DNA of 64,000 nt from Yamadazyma tenuis (GCF_029203305.1 NC_089466.1:1054001-1118000), one strand, 5' to 3'; positions 29,073-36,756 are shown, counted from the first letter of the stretch. Program-made: numbers and translations. The notes: generated from the sequence alone by a model not told the origin.

Positions 29073-30344
29073 TTAGTTTAATGAAGAAGCCTTCTCATAC
29101 AATAAATCAACCACACTGGATAAATGCTTGACCAAATCCAAAGACGCTTCATAGGTGGAATCCTTCTTTGGTTCATCATAGATGTTTAACCAGCCATTAC
29201 CTTGGTCCAAAACCCCATAGAACACCTTATCCAAGATCATTTGCGACAACTTTCCTTCCACCTGTTGCAAGTTCAAGCCTATTGTCTTGGAGATGTGGGA
29301 CAACTCCACACAGCTGTAACTCTCGATAATCTTCAAGAGATTCTGTTCCAATAGATTGTCATACAAGGCGTTAAAGTGGTTCTTAATAATAGGATCAGAC
29401 TTCAATTCGGTGGAATATGTCAATAAGGCCGATTCGAAATCTTTCAAGGATCTGTTTGAGTAGGCGTCAGCTATGGCCTTCATGGCATCAATGTCCTTGG
29501 ACTGGAACTTCATGACGTTTTTATGTCCCAAGATATTGTTAATGTCATCCACCAAGTTCAACATGACTTTGGTCAACAACATATATTTCAACACCGTTAT
29601 GGCCTCGGGGGCGTCTTGGGAATTGTACCCTTCAAAACTCTCATAGAAGTAGGAAAAGGCGGTCTTATAGTCACCTTCCTCCGAGTTCAATATACCACTC
29701 TGGCAATCCAATTCAGCCTGTAATAAAGTAGGACAGTAAATGGAATTGGCCGAGGTTCTGGCGCCAGTCAATGAAGCCCTTGACTTGGGGATGTTCCTCA
29801 ACGCATGGTAAATCTTCGATTCCAACAACTGCACCTCCACCAACGAAGACTTGTCATCCAACTTCTTGTATTCCCTCAACAACTCAGTGATGAATTTTAA
29901 ACTCTCTTGGTACAGGCCCTTTGTGTACAACAATGAAGACAACTTCAACTGTAACGATTGCCTCAAGAATGACAACTTGTTTTCAATGGCCCAATCAATG
30001 CATTCTCTTGTAGAAGTGATTTGCAAATCAATGGTATCAGTCAAGGTATCAAAGTCCTCGATCAAGGTCTTGACGATTTTGGCAGTCTTGGACTTTGCAA
30101 ACTTTCCCAACACAGCCCTCGACTTTGTGATCAAGTCGCTCAACTTCTGGGGCTGGTTTTGACTTTGGTATATCTTTCCCAACTCCAAGATTCCCAGTTC
30201 TTGTTCCTGGAGCACCTTGTGAGAGGGCTGGCCGTCATTGGACTTTTCCGATATGATGTCCCAATACTTTGTTTCTGCTTCGGCGTAGTGGCCGTTGGAA
30301 GCCAACTCTCTGGCTTCAATCAACGCTTCAGAGGATGCTGACAT
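29073..30344 (-). CDS. RPN6: 26S proteasome lid subunit Rpn6 (PSMD11)
   Basis: A 423-residue PCI-domain protein that bridges the lid and the 20S/ATPase parts of the 26S proteasome. TPR-like helical repeats fill the N-terminal two thirds, with the strongly conserved stretch LREYKKLDDKSSLVEVQLLE and SKIYHALRNIPKSRASLTGA. Next comes GDYKTAFSYFYESFEGYNS, and a C-terminal PCI domain (about 285-400: FNALYDNLLEQNLLKIIESY, ISKTIGLNLQQVEGKLSQMI). The frame extends to a GTG, but the ATG at 30344 (MSASSEALIEARELA) matches the family start. It is divergent from OMS1 with about 96 bp between ATGs. A PACE-like TTTGCCATC (30369-30377) and a CTTTCGCGAAAG palindrome (30383-30394) lie between. Confidence 0.95.
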   Translation of the reverse strand: MSASSEALIEARELASNGHYAEAETKYWDIISEKSNDGQPSHKVLQEQELGILELGKIYQSQNQPQKLSDLITKSRAVLGKFAKSKTAKIVKTLIEDFDTLTDTIDLQITSTRECIDWAIENKLSFLRQSLQLKLSSLLYTKGLYQESLKFITELLREYKKLDDKSSLVEVQLLESKIYHALRNIPKSRASLTGARTSANSIYCPTLLQAELDCQSGILNSEEGDYKTAFSYFYESFEGYNSQDAPEAITVLKYMLLTKVMLNLVDDINNILGHKNVMKFQSKDIDAMKAIADAYSNRSLKDFESALLTYSTELKSDPIIKNHFNALYDNLLEQNLLKIIESYSCVELSHISKTIGLNLQQVEGKLSQMILDKVFYGVLDQGNGWLNIYDEPKKDSTYEASLDLVKHLSSVVDLLYEKASSLN

Positions 30345-30382
30345 TGTTGAAGGTGAGTTCGCTGTGTATTTGCCATCAACAA

Positions 30383-30394
30383 CTTTCGCGAAAG
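30383..30394. promoter_or_regulatory. CTTTCGCGAAAG palindrome in the RPN6/OMS1 promoter
   Basis: A perfect 12-base palindrome lies between the divergent start codons, 38 bp from RPN6 and 46 bp from OMS1. It is the same CGCG core seen, also as a perfect palindrome, between ADC17 and MRF1. Confidence 0.5.
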
Positions 30395-30440
30395 GGCCTC
30401 GATTGAAACCGCACGACTGACTTTTTTTTTCCACCAGTAC

Positions 30441-31814
30441 ATGTTTGCAGCAACGTCCAAACGAAGTATACTAAGCTTGGGGTCCGGTGGTATATATTCC
30501 CGAGGTGTAATTATACCGCTCAATGTCCGGGCTTTGAGTGTGTCTTCCCGCTTGGCCAAAGACCCATTTCCTGTCACCCTGAAGCAAATCCAGCATCAGA
30601 AGAAAATTGACAACTTACCCAAATGGCGACAATGGGCAATTTATCTCAACAGCCAGGAGTTCAAGCGCAGTGCGACCGTTTACTACGTGGGAGGGTTTGT
30701 GGTGTTGTGTGTGGCGTTCTACTTCTACATGAGAGATCGGTACTATGAAGATAGGCAAATCGAGCACATTAAAAAGAAGTATCTGGTGGATCCTGCAAGT
30801 CTTAGCGAATATGAGTATTTGAAGCTCAAGGCCAACAGCAACGAGAAGTTGCGTCCACGAGAAGAAAAAAAGTACCGGCTTTACCAGATGATGAGAAAAG
30901 AGTTCAGACGTAAGAACATGCTTTCCAAGGACGTGATGTTCGAGCCCACGCCCGAGTCTTTGGATCAGTGGTACCAGCAGCAGGCGCGGATTGGCACGAA
31001 GCCTATTCCCGAGATCGAGGGCCAGCACGAGGCGGTGGAGGTTGACAGCAAGGAAAAGGTCCCATTGTCGAACCATGACAATCCACATATTGCCAACCCC
31101 GAAGATACCACAGCGTTCTTCGAGGCCAAGGCCGCCGACTACGACAACGAGATCAAGTGGGAGGAACGGGCGGTTCTCATGGGAAAGAGAAGAAAGTGGT
31201 TAATGAAGCAGTTGAAAGGAGATACGCTTGAAGTGGCATGCGGAACCGGTAGAAATATCCCATATTTTGAGCCAGCAGCGGTGGACTCGATCACGTTCTT
31301 GGACTCATCGAGCAAGATGATGGAACTCACAGAGGAGAAATTTCGGCAAAAGCATCCCCGATTCAAGAAGGCCGCATTCACGGTGGGAAAGGCTGAAGAT
31401 CTTGTGGAGTTGACCAAGGGTAACGATGATATCAAGTACGACACGATCGTGGAGGCATTTGGCTTGTGTTCACACGAGGACCCAGTCAAGGCTTTACGGA
31501 GCATGGGCCAGTTGTTGAAGCCTGGGGGGAGAATCGTGTTGTTGGAGCATGGCCGTGGTACCTGGGACTTTATCAACAACCACTTGGACTTTAGGTCTGA
31601 CAAGAGAATGCAAACGTGGGCATGTAGATGGAACTTGGACATTGGCGAGCTTGTGGATGAGGCTGGGCTCGACGTGACGTATGAAAAAAGGGTTCATTTT
31701 GGTACTACGTGGATGTTGATTTGTAAGAGGCCTGAGGATTCTATTAGTATTGATGAGAAGCCGTTTTATAACAAGTTATTTGGCAAGGACTTTGAGCCAA
31801 TCAAGAAGCAGTAG
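30441..31814 (+). CDS. OMS1: Mitochondrial inner-membrane methyltransferase-like protein Oms1
   Basis: A 457-residue protein. The N-terminus (MFAATSKRSILSLGSG, then NVRALSVSSRLAKD) is a basic, Ser-rich mitochondrial presequence. A transmembrane helix follows at about 80-97 (VYYVGGFVVLCVAFYFYM), then charged helices, then a class I SAM methyltransferase domain with motif I LEVACGTGRNIPYF (263-276), a motif III-IV region (YDTIVEAFGLCSHEDPVKAL) and LKPGGRIVLLEHGRG. Baker's yeast Oms1 (471 residues) has the same plan. It was found as a multicopy suppressor of an oxa1 respiratory defect and is linked to mitochondrial respiratory-complex expression; its methyl acceptor is not known. The ATG at 30441 starts the presequence. 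Confidence 0.9.
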   Translation: MFAATSKRSILSLGSGGIYSRGVIIPLNVRALSVSSRLAKDPFPVTLKQIQHQKKIDNLPKWRQWAIYLNSQEFKRSATVYYVGGFVVLCVAFYFYMRDRYYEDRQIEHIKKKYLVDPASLSEYEYLKLKANSNEKLRPREEKKYRLYQMMRKEFRRKNMLSKDVMFEPTPESLDQWYQQQARIGTKPIPEIEGQHEAVEVDSKEKVPLSNHDNPHIANPEDTTAFFEAKAADYDNEIKWEERAVLMGKRRKWLMKQLKGDTLEVACGTGRNIPYFEPAAVDSITFLDSSSKMMELTEEKFRQKHPRFKKAAFTVGKAEDLVELTKGNDDIKYDTIVEAFGLCSHEDPVKALRSMGQLLKPGGRIVLLEHGRGTWDFINNHLDFRSDKRMQTWACRWNLDIGELVDEAGLDVTYEKRVHFGTTWMLICKRPEDSISIDEKPFYNKLFGKDFEPIKKQ

Positions 31815-31995
31815 TTGTACATAGGGTAGAGTATATTATATTCGACCAGAGTTTCCGTAGAAGTGTTCAGGTGCTGAAAGTCACAAGGAAAGAGTACACA
31901 CAATGAACATGAGTACAGACACAGTATTAAGCTAGGCACGATGAATGTGGAACAGAATAACTTGACAGACATAATCTTGAGATACGGTGTTGCAC

Positions 31996-33003
31996 CTAAA
32001 GATATATGCCAGAATCGGCACCAGAATTCCCAGCATCACCATTACCACCAGCATCACCATTACCACCAGCATCACCATTACCACCAGCATCACCATTACC
32101 ACCAGCATCACCATTACCACCAGCATCACCATTACCACCAGCATCACCATTACCACCAGCATCACCATTACCACCAGCATCACCATTACCACCAGCATCA
32201 CCATTACCACCAGCATCACCATTACCACCAGCATCACCATTACCACCAGCATCACCATTACCACCAGCATCACCATTACCACCAGCATCACCATTACCAC
32301 CAGCATCACCATTACCACCAGCATCACCATTACCACCAGCATCACCATTACCACCAGCATCACCATTACCACCAGCATCACCATTACCACCAGCATCACC
32401 ATTACCACCAGCATCACCATTACCACCAGCATCACCATTACCACCAGCATCACCATTACCACCAGCATCACCATTACCACCAGCATCACCATTACCACCA
32501 GCATCACCATTACCACCAGCATCACCATTACCACCAGCATCACCATTACCACCAGCATCACCATTACCACCAGCATCACCATTACCACCAGCATCACCAT
32601 TACCACCAGCATCACCATTACCACCAGCATCACCATTACCACCAGCATCACCATTACCACCAGCATCACCATTACCACCAGCATCACCATTACCACCAGC
32701 ATCACCAGAATCTCGCTCTAACCTGAAGCCTCTCCTCATCAACTCTGTGTCTATCACCCCTACCCTCTGCCTCTGCCTGTCCAAAACTTCAGTATTCTCT
32801 CTCACCACCTCCGCATAAAGCTTCGCATCATCGTCATCCTCAGTCAAACCCTCAATCTCGACCCCCAAATGAGCGTTGGTAGCCTCCAACTTCGCCACCG
32901 AGTTGGTGAGCTGTGTCCTCACCGAAACAAGTGCATCGTCCGGTAACTCTTGCACAGACACCTGGAACTCATCTAATGTAATAGGCTGGGAATCGGCTGA
33001 CAT
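31996..33003 (-). CDS. ADC17: Proteasome assembly chaperone Adc17/Tma17 with 37-copy DAGGNG array
   Basis: A 335-residue protein from the ATG at 33003 (frame extension to 33042 starts at GTG). Residues 1-100 match the Tma17/Adc17 helical domain: PITLDEFQVSVQELPDDALV, LTNSVAKLEATNAHLGVEIE, then an acidic patch and LYAEVVRENTEVLDRQRQRV. Adc17 is a stress-inducible chaperone that binds Rpt6 to promote base assembly of the 26S proteasome. Residues 101-322 are 37 perfect copies of DAGGNG, encoded by an 18-bp tandem repeat. The last 13 residues are DAGNSGADSGIYL. The baker's yeast protein is about 150 residues with no such array. The final IYL fits the HbYX pattern of proteasome-docking tails. Repeat frames on the other strand and phases are also open and are artefacts of the repeat. 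Confidence 0.85.
   Translation of the reverse strand: MSADSQPITLDEFQVSVQELPDDALVSVRTQLTNSVAKLEATNAHLGVEIEGLTEDDDDAKLYAEVVRENTEVLDRQRQRVGVIDTELMRRGFRLERDSGDAGGNGDAGGNGDAGGNGDAGGNGDAGGNGDAGGNGDAGGNGDAGGNGDAGGNGDAGGNGDAGGNGDAGGNGDAGGNGDAGGNGDAGGNGDAGGNGDAGGNGDAGGNGDAGGNGDAGGNGDAGGNGDAGGNGDAGGNGDAGGNGDAGGNGDAGGNGDAGGNGDAGGNGDAGGNGDAGGNGDAGGNGDAGGNGDAGGNGDAGGNGDAGGNGDAGGNGDAGGNGDAGNSGADSGIYL
32038..32703. repeat. 18-bp minisatellite, 37 perfect copies, inside ADC17
   Basis: 666 bp of an 18-base unit that reads ACCATTACCACCAGCATC on the plus strand and encodes Asp-Ala-Gly-Gly-Asn-Gly on the minus strand. Every copy is identical in the given sequence, and only the flanking unit at 32020-32037 is diverged (DAGNSG). 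Such uniformity implies recent expansion or ongoing homogenisation. Copy number in the real genome should be treated with care, since identical units are easily collapsed or expanded in assembly. Confidence 0.97.
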
Positions 33004-33019
33004 GAAGTTGATGAGATGC

Positions 33020-33031
33020 TTTTCGCGAAAA
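33020..33031. promoter_or_regulatory. TTTTCGCGAAAA palindrome in the ADC17/MRF1 promoter
   Basis: A perfect 12-base palindrome, 17 bp from the ADC17 ATG and 20 bp from the MRF1 ATG at 33052. It shares the TTTCGCGAAA core with the RPN6/OMS1 palindrome. It would lie inside MRF1 coding sequence if the upstream ATG at 33016 were used. Confidence 0.5.
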
Positions 33032-33051
33032 TGCCAAACCACAAAAGATCA

Positions 33052-34242
33052 ATGTTGCGAGTTCTTCTGAGACCACAGGTGTTTCGTGGCTCCCTCATGG
33101 CGATACGAGCATACGCCGATACCGGGGAGATAACAGTACCCCTAATACATCCACTCCTTCTCAAGCGAGCCCAAACCATGCAGCAGGAGTTCTCCCAACT
33201 TGAATCCAAAATCGCTGGCGGCAGCTACGACGCAGAAACCAACCGCAAATTCTCCACCGTCTCTGGAATTCTCGAGCACCTCGACCGCTACAACAAGGAC
33301 ATTGCTACCATAGAAGGCCTCCAAGAGATCCAAGATCCCGAATTGATGGACGACGTGCAACAGGAATTGGAATCCATTCTTCCCAACCTCATGCGCTCCA
33401 CCACTATTTTACAAAATAAGCTCTTACCGCCCATTAAACACGCAGACCTACCGTGCATTCTCGAGTTACGTCCTGGGGTGGGTGGATCAGAGGCGGCGCT
33501 TTTTACCGCCGATTTGGCCAATATGTACCTCAATTTTGCCAATCAGATGCGGTGGAAACACCAGGTGCTTCTGAAACACGAGAGCAGCAGCGGCTTTGTC
33601 AATGAATTTATTCTCAGCGTGGACGAACCTGGTGCCTACAACCGGTTACGGCACGAGAGCGGAATCCATCGAGTGCAGCGGATTCCTGCCACGGAGTCCA
33701 AAGGTCGGATTCACACGTCGACAGCCGCGGTGGTGGTACTTCCCAAATTTAGCGATGGGGACGAGAAATCTCTTGCGGCAGACGAGCGCCTGTTTAAGCC
33801 GGGCGAGGTACGGGTCGATACGATGCGGGCGGGTGGCAAGGGTGGCCAGCACGTCAATACTACCGACTCGGCGGTGCGGTTGGTGCATCTTCCTACGGGG
33901 ATCATGGTGATGCAGCAGGACGAACGATCACAGCCGCGGAACAAAGCCAAGGCATTTCTGATCTTGAGAGCCCGGCTTGCAGCGTTAGAGCGAGATAAGG
34001 AGGTTGCAGAGCAGAAGAAGCTTCGGACGGATCAGGTGTCGTCTACCGATCGGTCCGACAAAATCAGAACTTATAATGTACCTCAGAACCGGGTGACGGA
34101 CCATCGGTGTAACTATTCAGTACATGATGTGGATGGCTGTATGCAAGGGTACAGACTTGGAGAGATTATTGATAAGGTGGAGGAGGGAGAATTCGAGGAC
34201 CGGTTGCAGGAGCTTATCGGGCACGTGGGTGGTGGTATTTGA
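33052..34242 (+). CDS. MRF1: Mitochondrial peptide chain release factor 1
   Basis: A class I release factor of 396 residues from the ATG at 33052 (MLRVLLRPQVFRGSL, a mitochondrial presequence). Two upstream in-frame ATGs (33016, 33031) would give up to 408 residues but would leave only 12 bp to the ADC17 start. The codon-recognition loop has the RF1-type PAT motif (HRVQRIPATESKGRIHTSTA). The catalytic GGQ lies in GGKGGQHVNTTDSAVRLVHL (Gly-Gly-Gln at codons 33841-33849, about residue 264). The tail has QDERSQPRNKAKAF and RSDKIRTYNVPQNRVTDHRC. It terminates mitochondrial translation at UAA/UAG. Length and motifs match baker's yeast Mrf1. Confidence 0.94.
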   Translation: MLRVLLRPQVFRGSLMAIRAYADTGEITVPLIHPLLLKRAQTMQQEFSQLESKIAGGSYDAETNRKFSTVSGILEHLDRYNKDIATIEGLQEIQDPELMDDVQQELESILPNLMRSTTILQNKLLPPIKHADLPCILELRPGVGGSEAALFTADLANMYLNFANQMRWKHQVLLKHESSSGFVNEFILSVDEPGAYNRLRHESGIHRVQRIPATESKGRIHTSTAAVVVLPKFSDGDEKSLAADERLFKPGEVRVDTMRAGGKGGQHVNTTDSAVRLVHLPTGIMVMQQDERSQPRNKAKAFLILRARLAALERDKEVAEQKKLRTDQVSSTDRSDKIRTYNVPQNRVTDHRCNYSVHDVDGCMQGYRLGEIIDKVEEGEFEDRLQELIGHVGGGI

Positions 34243-34371
34243 AATGATTTGGCTACTTGATCAACGGCTACTCGATCATGGAGCTGAACGATAGTAATGG
34301 AGTTCATCTCTTCGACACTTTGACATCGCTTTTAGAGGTCATATTCCACTCACTGATCCAATTTCTCAGTG

Positions 34372-34426
34372 GGTGTATGGGTCAGAACTTGAAAATTTCT
34401 GACCGAAAATTTCTGACCCATACACC
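34372..34426. repeat. Inverted repeat with internal tandem duplication
   Basis: GGTGTATGGGTCAGAA (34372-34387) is exactly repeated in inverse at 34411-34426, separated by 23 bases. The loop and right arm include GAAAATTTCTGACC twice in direct tandem (34391-34404 and 34405-34418). It could form a hairpin or bind a dimeric factor. Confidence 0.7.
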
Positions 34427-34479
34427 TGGCCTCATGTGCCTGTGCCTTTGTCCCTGCGTATTTCATTGTAAAGTCACAA

Positions 34480-34540
34480 ATACAGGTGACACCTGTATAT
34501 CTTTGTAAATATCTAGTCACAATACAGGTGATACCAGTAT
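34480..34540. promoter_or_regulatory. Two spaced E-box-like palindromes
   Basis: ATACAGGTGACACCTGTAT (34480-34498) is a perfect palindrome around one central base. A related copy, ATACAGGTGATACCAGTAT (34522-34540), follows 42 bases later, each preceded by AGTCACAA. The layout of two half-symmetric sites in direct repeat suggests an operator for a dimeric factor. The factor is unknown. Confidence 0.5.
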
Positions 34541-34768
34541 TCCAATTAAGGACCTTGTAGGACTATATCATTTGTATATTTGTCTCTGCTTGCTTCACAC
34601 GCACCCAGACCTCATTGCACTGCAAGCTGCTGCCAAGTCATTGCGAATATAAACTAGGCACCCGCGAAAAAGACACCAGTCAATTTCATTTGTACAACCT
34701 TTCATCTCCCACCTATTGTTCGCCAATTCTCCTACGGTATATGAGCCTCCCACCCTCGCTTTAACATC

Positions 34769-35638
34769 ATGACCCCCAGCTTCCTCCTATTAATACTCCT
34801 AGCGTTATTCCACTATGTACATAGCATAGGGATGGTGATCGAACCGTGCTTGGAAGGAGACCCTGCCCAGCAGTCAAGCCTCATCAACCTAAGAAACTGT
34901 CTCGCCTACCACACAAACAACAACGACCTCATCATGGTCAAGATCGTTAGCGGACCCCAAATCCAATCTCAGACCCTCAACCTCAAGATCTTTGATTCCG
35001 AAAACAACTTGTTACGGGTTTCAAACAACTTGGTGGGCGAAATCACCATCATCATGAAAAACCTCAATAACGACCCCATATACGACGAGGGAAACCTGAA
35101 GCGGTCACGGGCCAATATCATTGACAGACTCGCATTCCTTAAGAGTGACGAGCACAAGGCTCAGCAGCTCTTGAACAATAACAAGGGCAAGAATCTCATC
35201 TACGTGTGTTTTGACAACTTGTATAGCGACAAGTCCTGGTCTTTCCACCCGGAGAACCGTGAAATTGAGTTGACTGTCGACTTGCGGGATGTGTCGAAGA
35301 TGCAAGGGACCGATTATAACCTTTATTCAAAGTATTTCCACAAGTTTCAATCGACAGAGAATCTGGATCACCGAATGAAGGATATGAGCCAGGTGGAGTT
35401 TGACGATGAAATTGCCGTCATTGAGAACGAGTTGAACGACGTGGTCGAAAACTTGAAGAACTCAGCCATCATCTTGAAAAATATTCAGCTCCAGGAATCT
35501 AGGTTGCGAGACATCAACGAACAGATCTTTGCTGGATACACCTTCATGACGGTATTAGTATTGGTAGCAATCGTGGGGTTTGGAATATTTCAGACCGTTT
35601 ACGTCCACCGATATCTCACAAAGAAAGTCATCTATTAA
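34769..35638 (+). CDS. p24/EMP24-family (GOLD domain) membrane protein
   Basis: A 289-residue type I membrane protein. It has a signal peptide (about 1-19, SFLLLILLALFHYVHS) and a lumenal domain with the two GOLD-domain cysteine contexts (IEPCLEGDP and LIYVCFDNLYSDKSW). A membrane-proximal coiled coil follows (about 205-255), then one transmembrane helix (about 258-278, TFMTVLVLVAIVGFGIFQTV) and a short basic cytosolic tail YLTKKVIY. p24 proteins cycle between ER and Golgi in COPI and COPII vesicles as cargo receptors. It is longer than most p24s (about 200-215 residues) because of insertions in the GOLD domain, so it may correspond to a divergent Erp or Rrt6-like member. The tail KK is three residues from the end rather than the canonical KKxx. 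Confidence 0.75.
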   Translation: MTPSFLLLILLALFHYVHSIGMVIEPCLEGDPAQQSSLINLRNCLAYHTNNNDLIMVKIVSGPQIQSQTLNLKIFDSENNLLRVSNNLVGEITIIMKNLNNDPIYDEGNLKRSRANIIDRLAFLKSDEHKAQQLLNNNKGKNLIYVCFDNLYSDKSWSFHPENREIELTVDLRDVSKMQGTDYNLYSKYFHKFQSTENLDHRMKDMSQVEFDDEIAVIENELNDVVENLKNSAIILKNIQLQESRLRDINEQIFAGYTFMTVLVLVAIVGFGIFQTVYVHRYLTKKVIY

Positions 35639-35659
35639 ATATATAAGTTTCTTATATCC

Positions 35660-36718
35660 CTATAGGTTTCCTCTCATCTTCTCGTTCGTTATGACGTCGT
35701 CGCAGATTTGCTCCATTGCGTCCTTGTCCACCAACTTGCCCACATTGGCGTATTGAAGACTGGCCTGATATCCCATGGTGATTCTCTGGTCAGTAATACC
35801 CAACTCACCGTAGCTTAAGGCCCGAATCACGTTGTAGTACCGAGTGATGGTGTCTCTGACGGTGGTGGGAATGAACTCATTTTTGTCGCTGTAGATCTCC
35901 CAAGAACTTTCTTCCTCCAACCGAGTGATCAGTACTGACCCTACACCCGGATTATACGATCCCTGGCCATCGATGGCCGACTGGACCCGGTTGCCGGCGA
36001 TGTTGCTTTCATTGTTGGTGAAATTGGAGGTGCTGGTCTTACTCAACCAAATGAACCCGTTGATCCCCAAGATCACGCTTACGTCGCCCGAGAGCTTGTG
36101 CGTGTGGTTCTTTGATTTGACCACCAATCTGGACGGTACTGTCAAAAATATCCCGTTTCTGAGTTTCCCATACTTCAAGGACCGGGTGTGAAGCGATGCA
36201 CTGCCATTACTGAAAACACTTTGCACTTCAGCATTCAACAAATCACCCTCTTTCAAGAAGTTTCGCATCTGGAGCTCATCACTCTCAGACTTTCTTCTCA
36301 ACACTCCGCCCGGCAAATTCACTGATCCTAGCATCAAGATCGCATCTTGTTTTGCACCTATGTCCACTTTCCATCGTTTGTTTCCAACCTCCGTGATTCT
36401 TCCAACCACATGGTCCCCCGTCTCCGGTTGATACTTTCCCCGTAACGGTATCACACTCAACAACCGGTTGACTCTCAGTACGTTTCCTGCAACCGATGAG
36501 TATATGTTATCGTTTAAAAAGTACGTTCCATGGCCCTTCATCCAAACCGGATCGTCAGTGACAAGTTCTCCTGGGGTGACAATCGAAGTCTGCTCGGCAC
36601 CGTTGGTTTCCGTGTCCGACATTTCCACGTCCGAATCGATGACGTTGGTCCTAGCAATACTGGGTTTGCTTATACTTATAACGTCAGATACATCCATGGT
36701 AGAGTAAAAGATGCTCAT
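35660..36718 (-). CDS. RRP4: Exosome cap subunit Rrp4
   Basis: A 352-residue S1/KH protein of the exosome cap. The N-terminal domain includes MKGHGTYFLNDNIYSSVAGN, the S1 domain covers about 95-180 (YQPETGDHVVGRITEVGNKR, WKVDIGAKQDAILMLGSVNL), and LHTRSLKYGKLRNGIFLTVP leads into the KH-type domain with VILGINGFIWLSK. These match baker's yeast Rrp4 (359 residues) closely. ATGs at 36718 and 36697 are both possible; the first is used. It is tail-to-tail with the p24-family gene and divergent from TRM5 with only 38 bp between start codons. TTCGCG at 36726-36731 is shared by both. Confidence 0.95.
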   Translation of the reverse strand: MSIFYSTMDVSDVISISKPSIARTNVIDSDVEMSDTETNGAEQTSIVTPGELVTDDPVWMKGHGTYFLNDNIYSSVAGNVLRVNRLLSVIPLRGKYQPETGDHVVGRITEVGNKRWKVDIGAKQDAILMLGSVNLPGGVLRRKSESDELQMRNFLKEGDLLNAEVQSVFSNGSASLHTRSLKYGKLRNGIFLTVPSRLVVKSKNHTHKLSGDVSVILGINGFIWLSKTSTSNFTNNESNIAGNRVQSAIDGQGSYNPGVGSVLITRLEEESSWEIYSDKNEFIPTTVRDTITRYYNVIRALSYGELGITDQRITMGYQASLQYANVGKLVDKDAMEQICDDVITNEKMRGNL

Positions 36719-36756
36719 CGATTACTTCGCGCTTTTGGGTAGAAAAAAATTAACCG

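Larger units (their letters stand above)
34243..34768. promoter_or_regulatory. Upstream region of the p24-family gene, rich in palindromes
   Basis: A 526-bp gap with unusual symmetry and no gene. It contains a hairpin with 16-base arms (34372-34387 and 34411-34426), a 14-base tandem duplication (34391-34418), a 19-base palindrome (34480-34498) with a weaker second copy (34522-34540), and CGCGAAAAA at 34663-34671. Confidence 0.55.

Noticed and set aside
32038..32703. CRISPR-like array
   Set aside because: The units are directly adjacent with no unique spacers, and the DNA is eukaryotic and coding.
31932..32818. Long open frames through the ADC17 repeat on both strands (His/Tyr-rich, Ile/Thr-rich, Ser/Pro-rich and Met/Val-rich peptides)
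   Set aside because: An 18-bp unit without stops keeps several frames open. Only the minus-strand DAGGNG frame joins a conserved domain and a conserved-looking tail.
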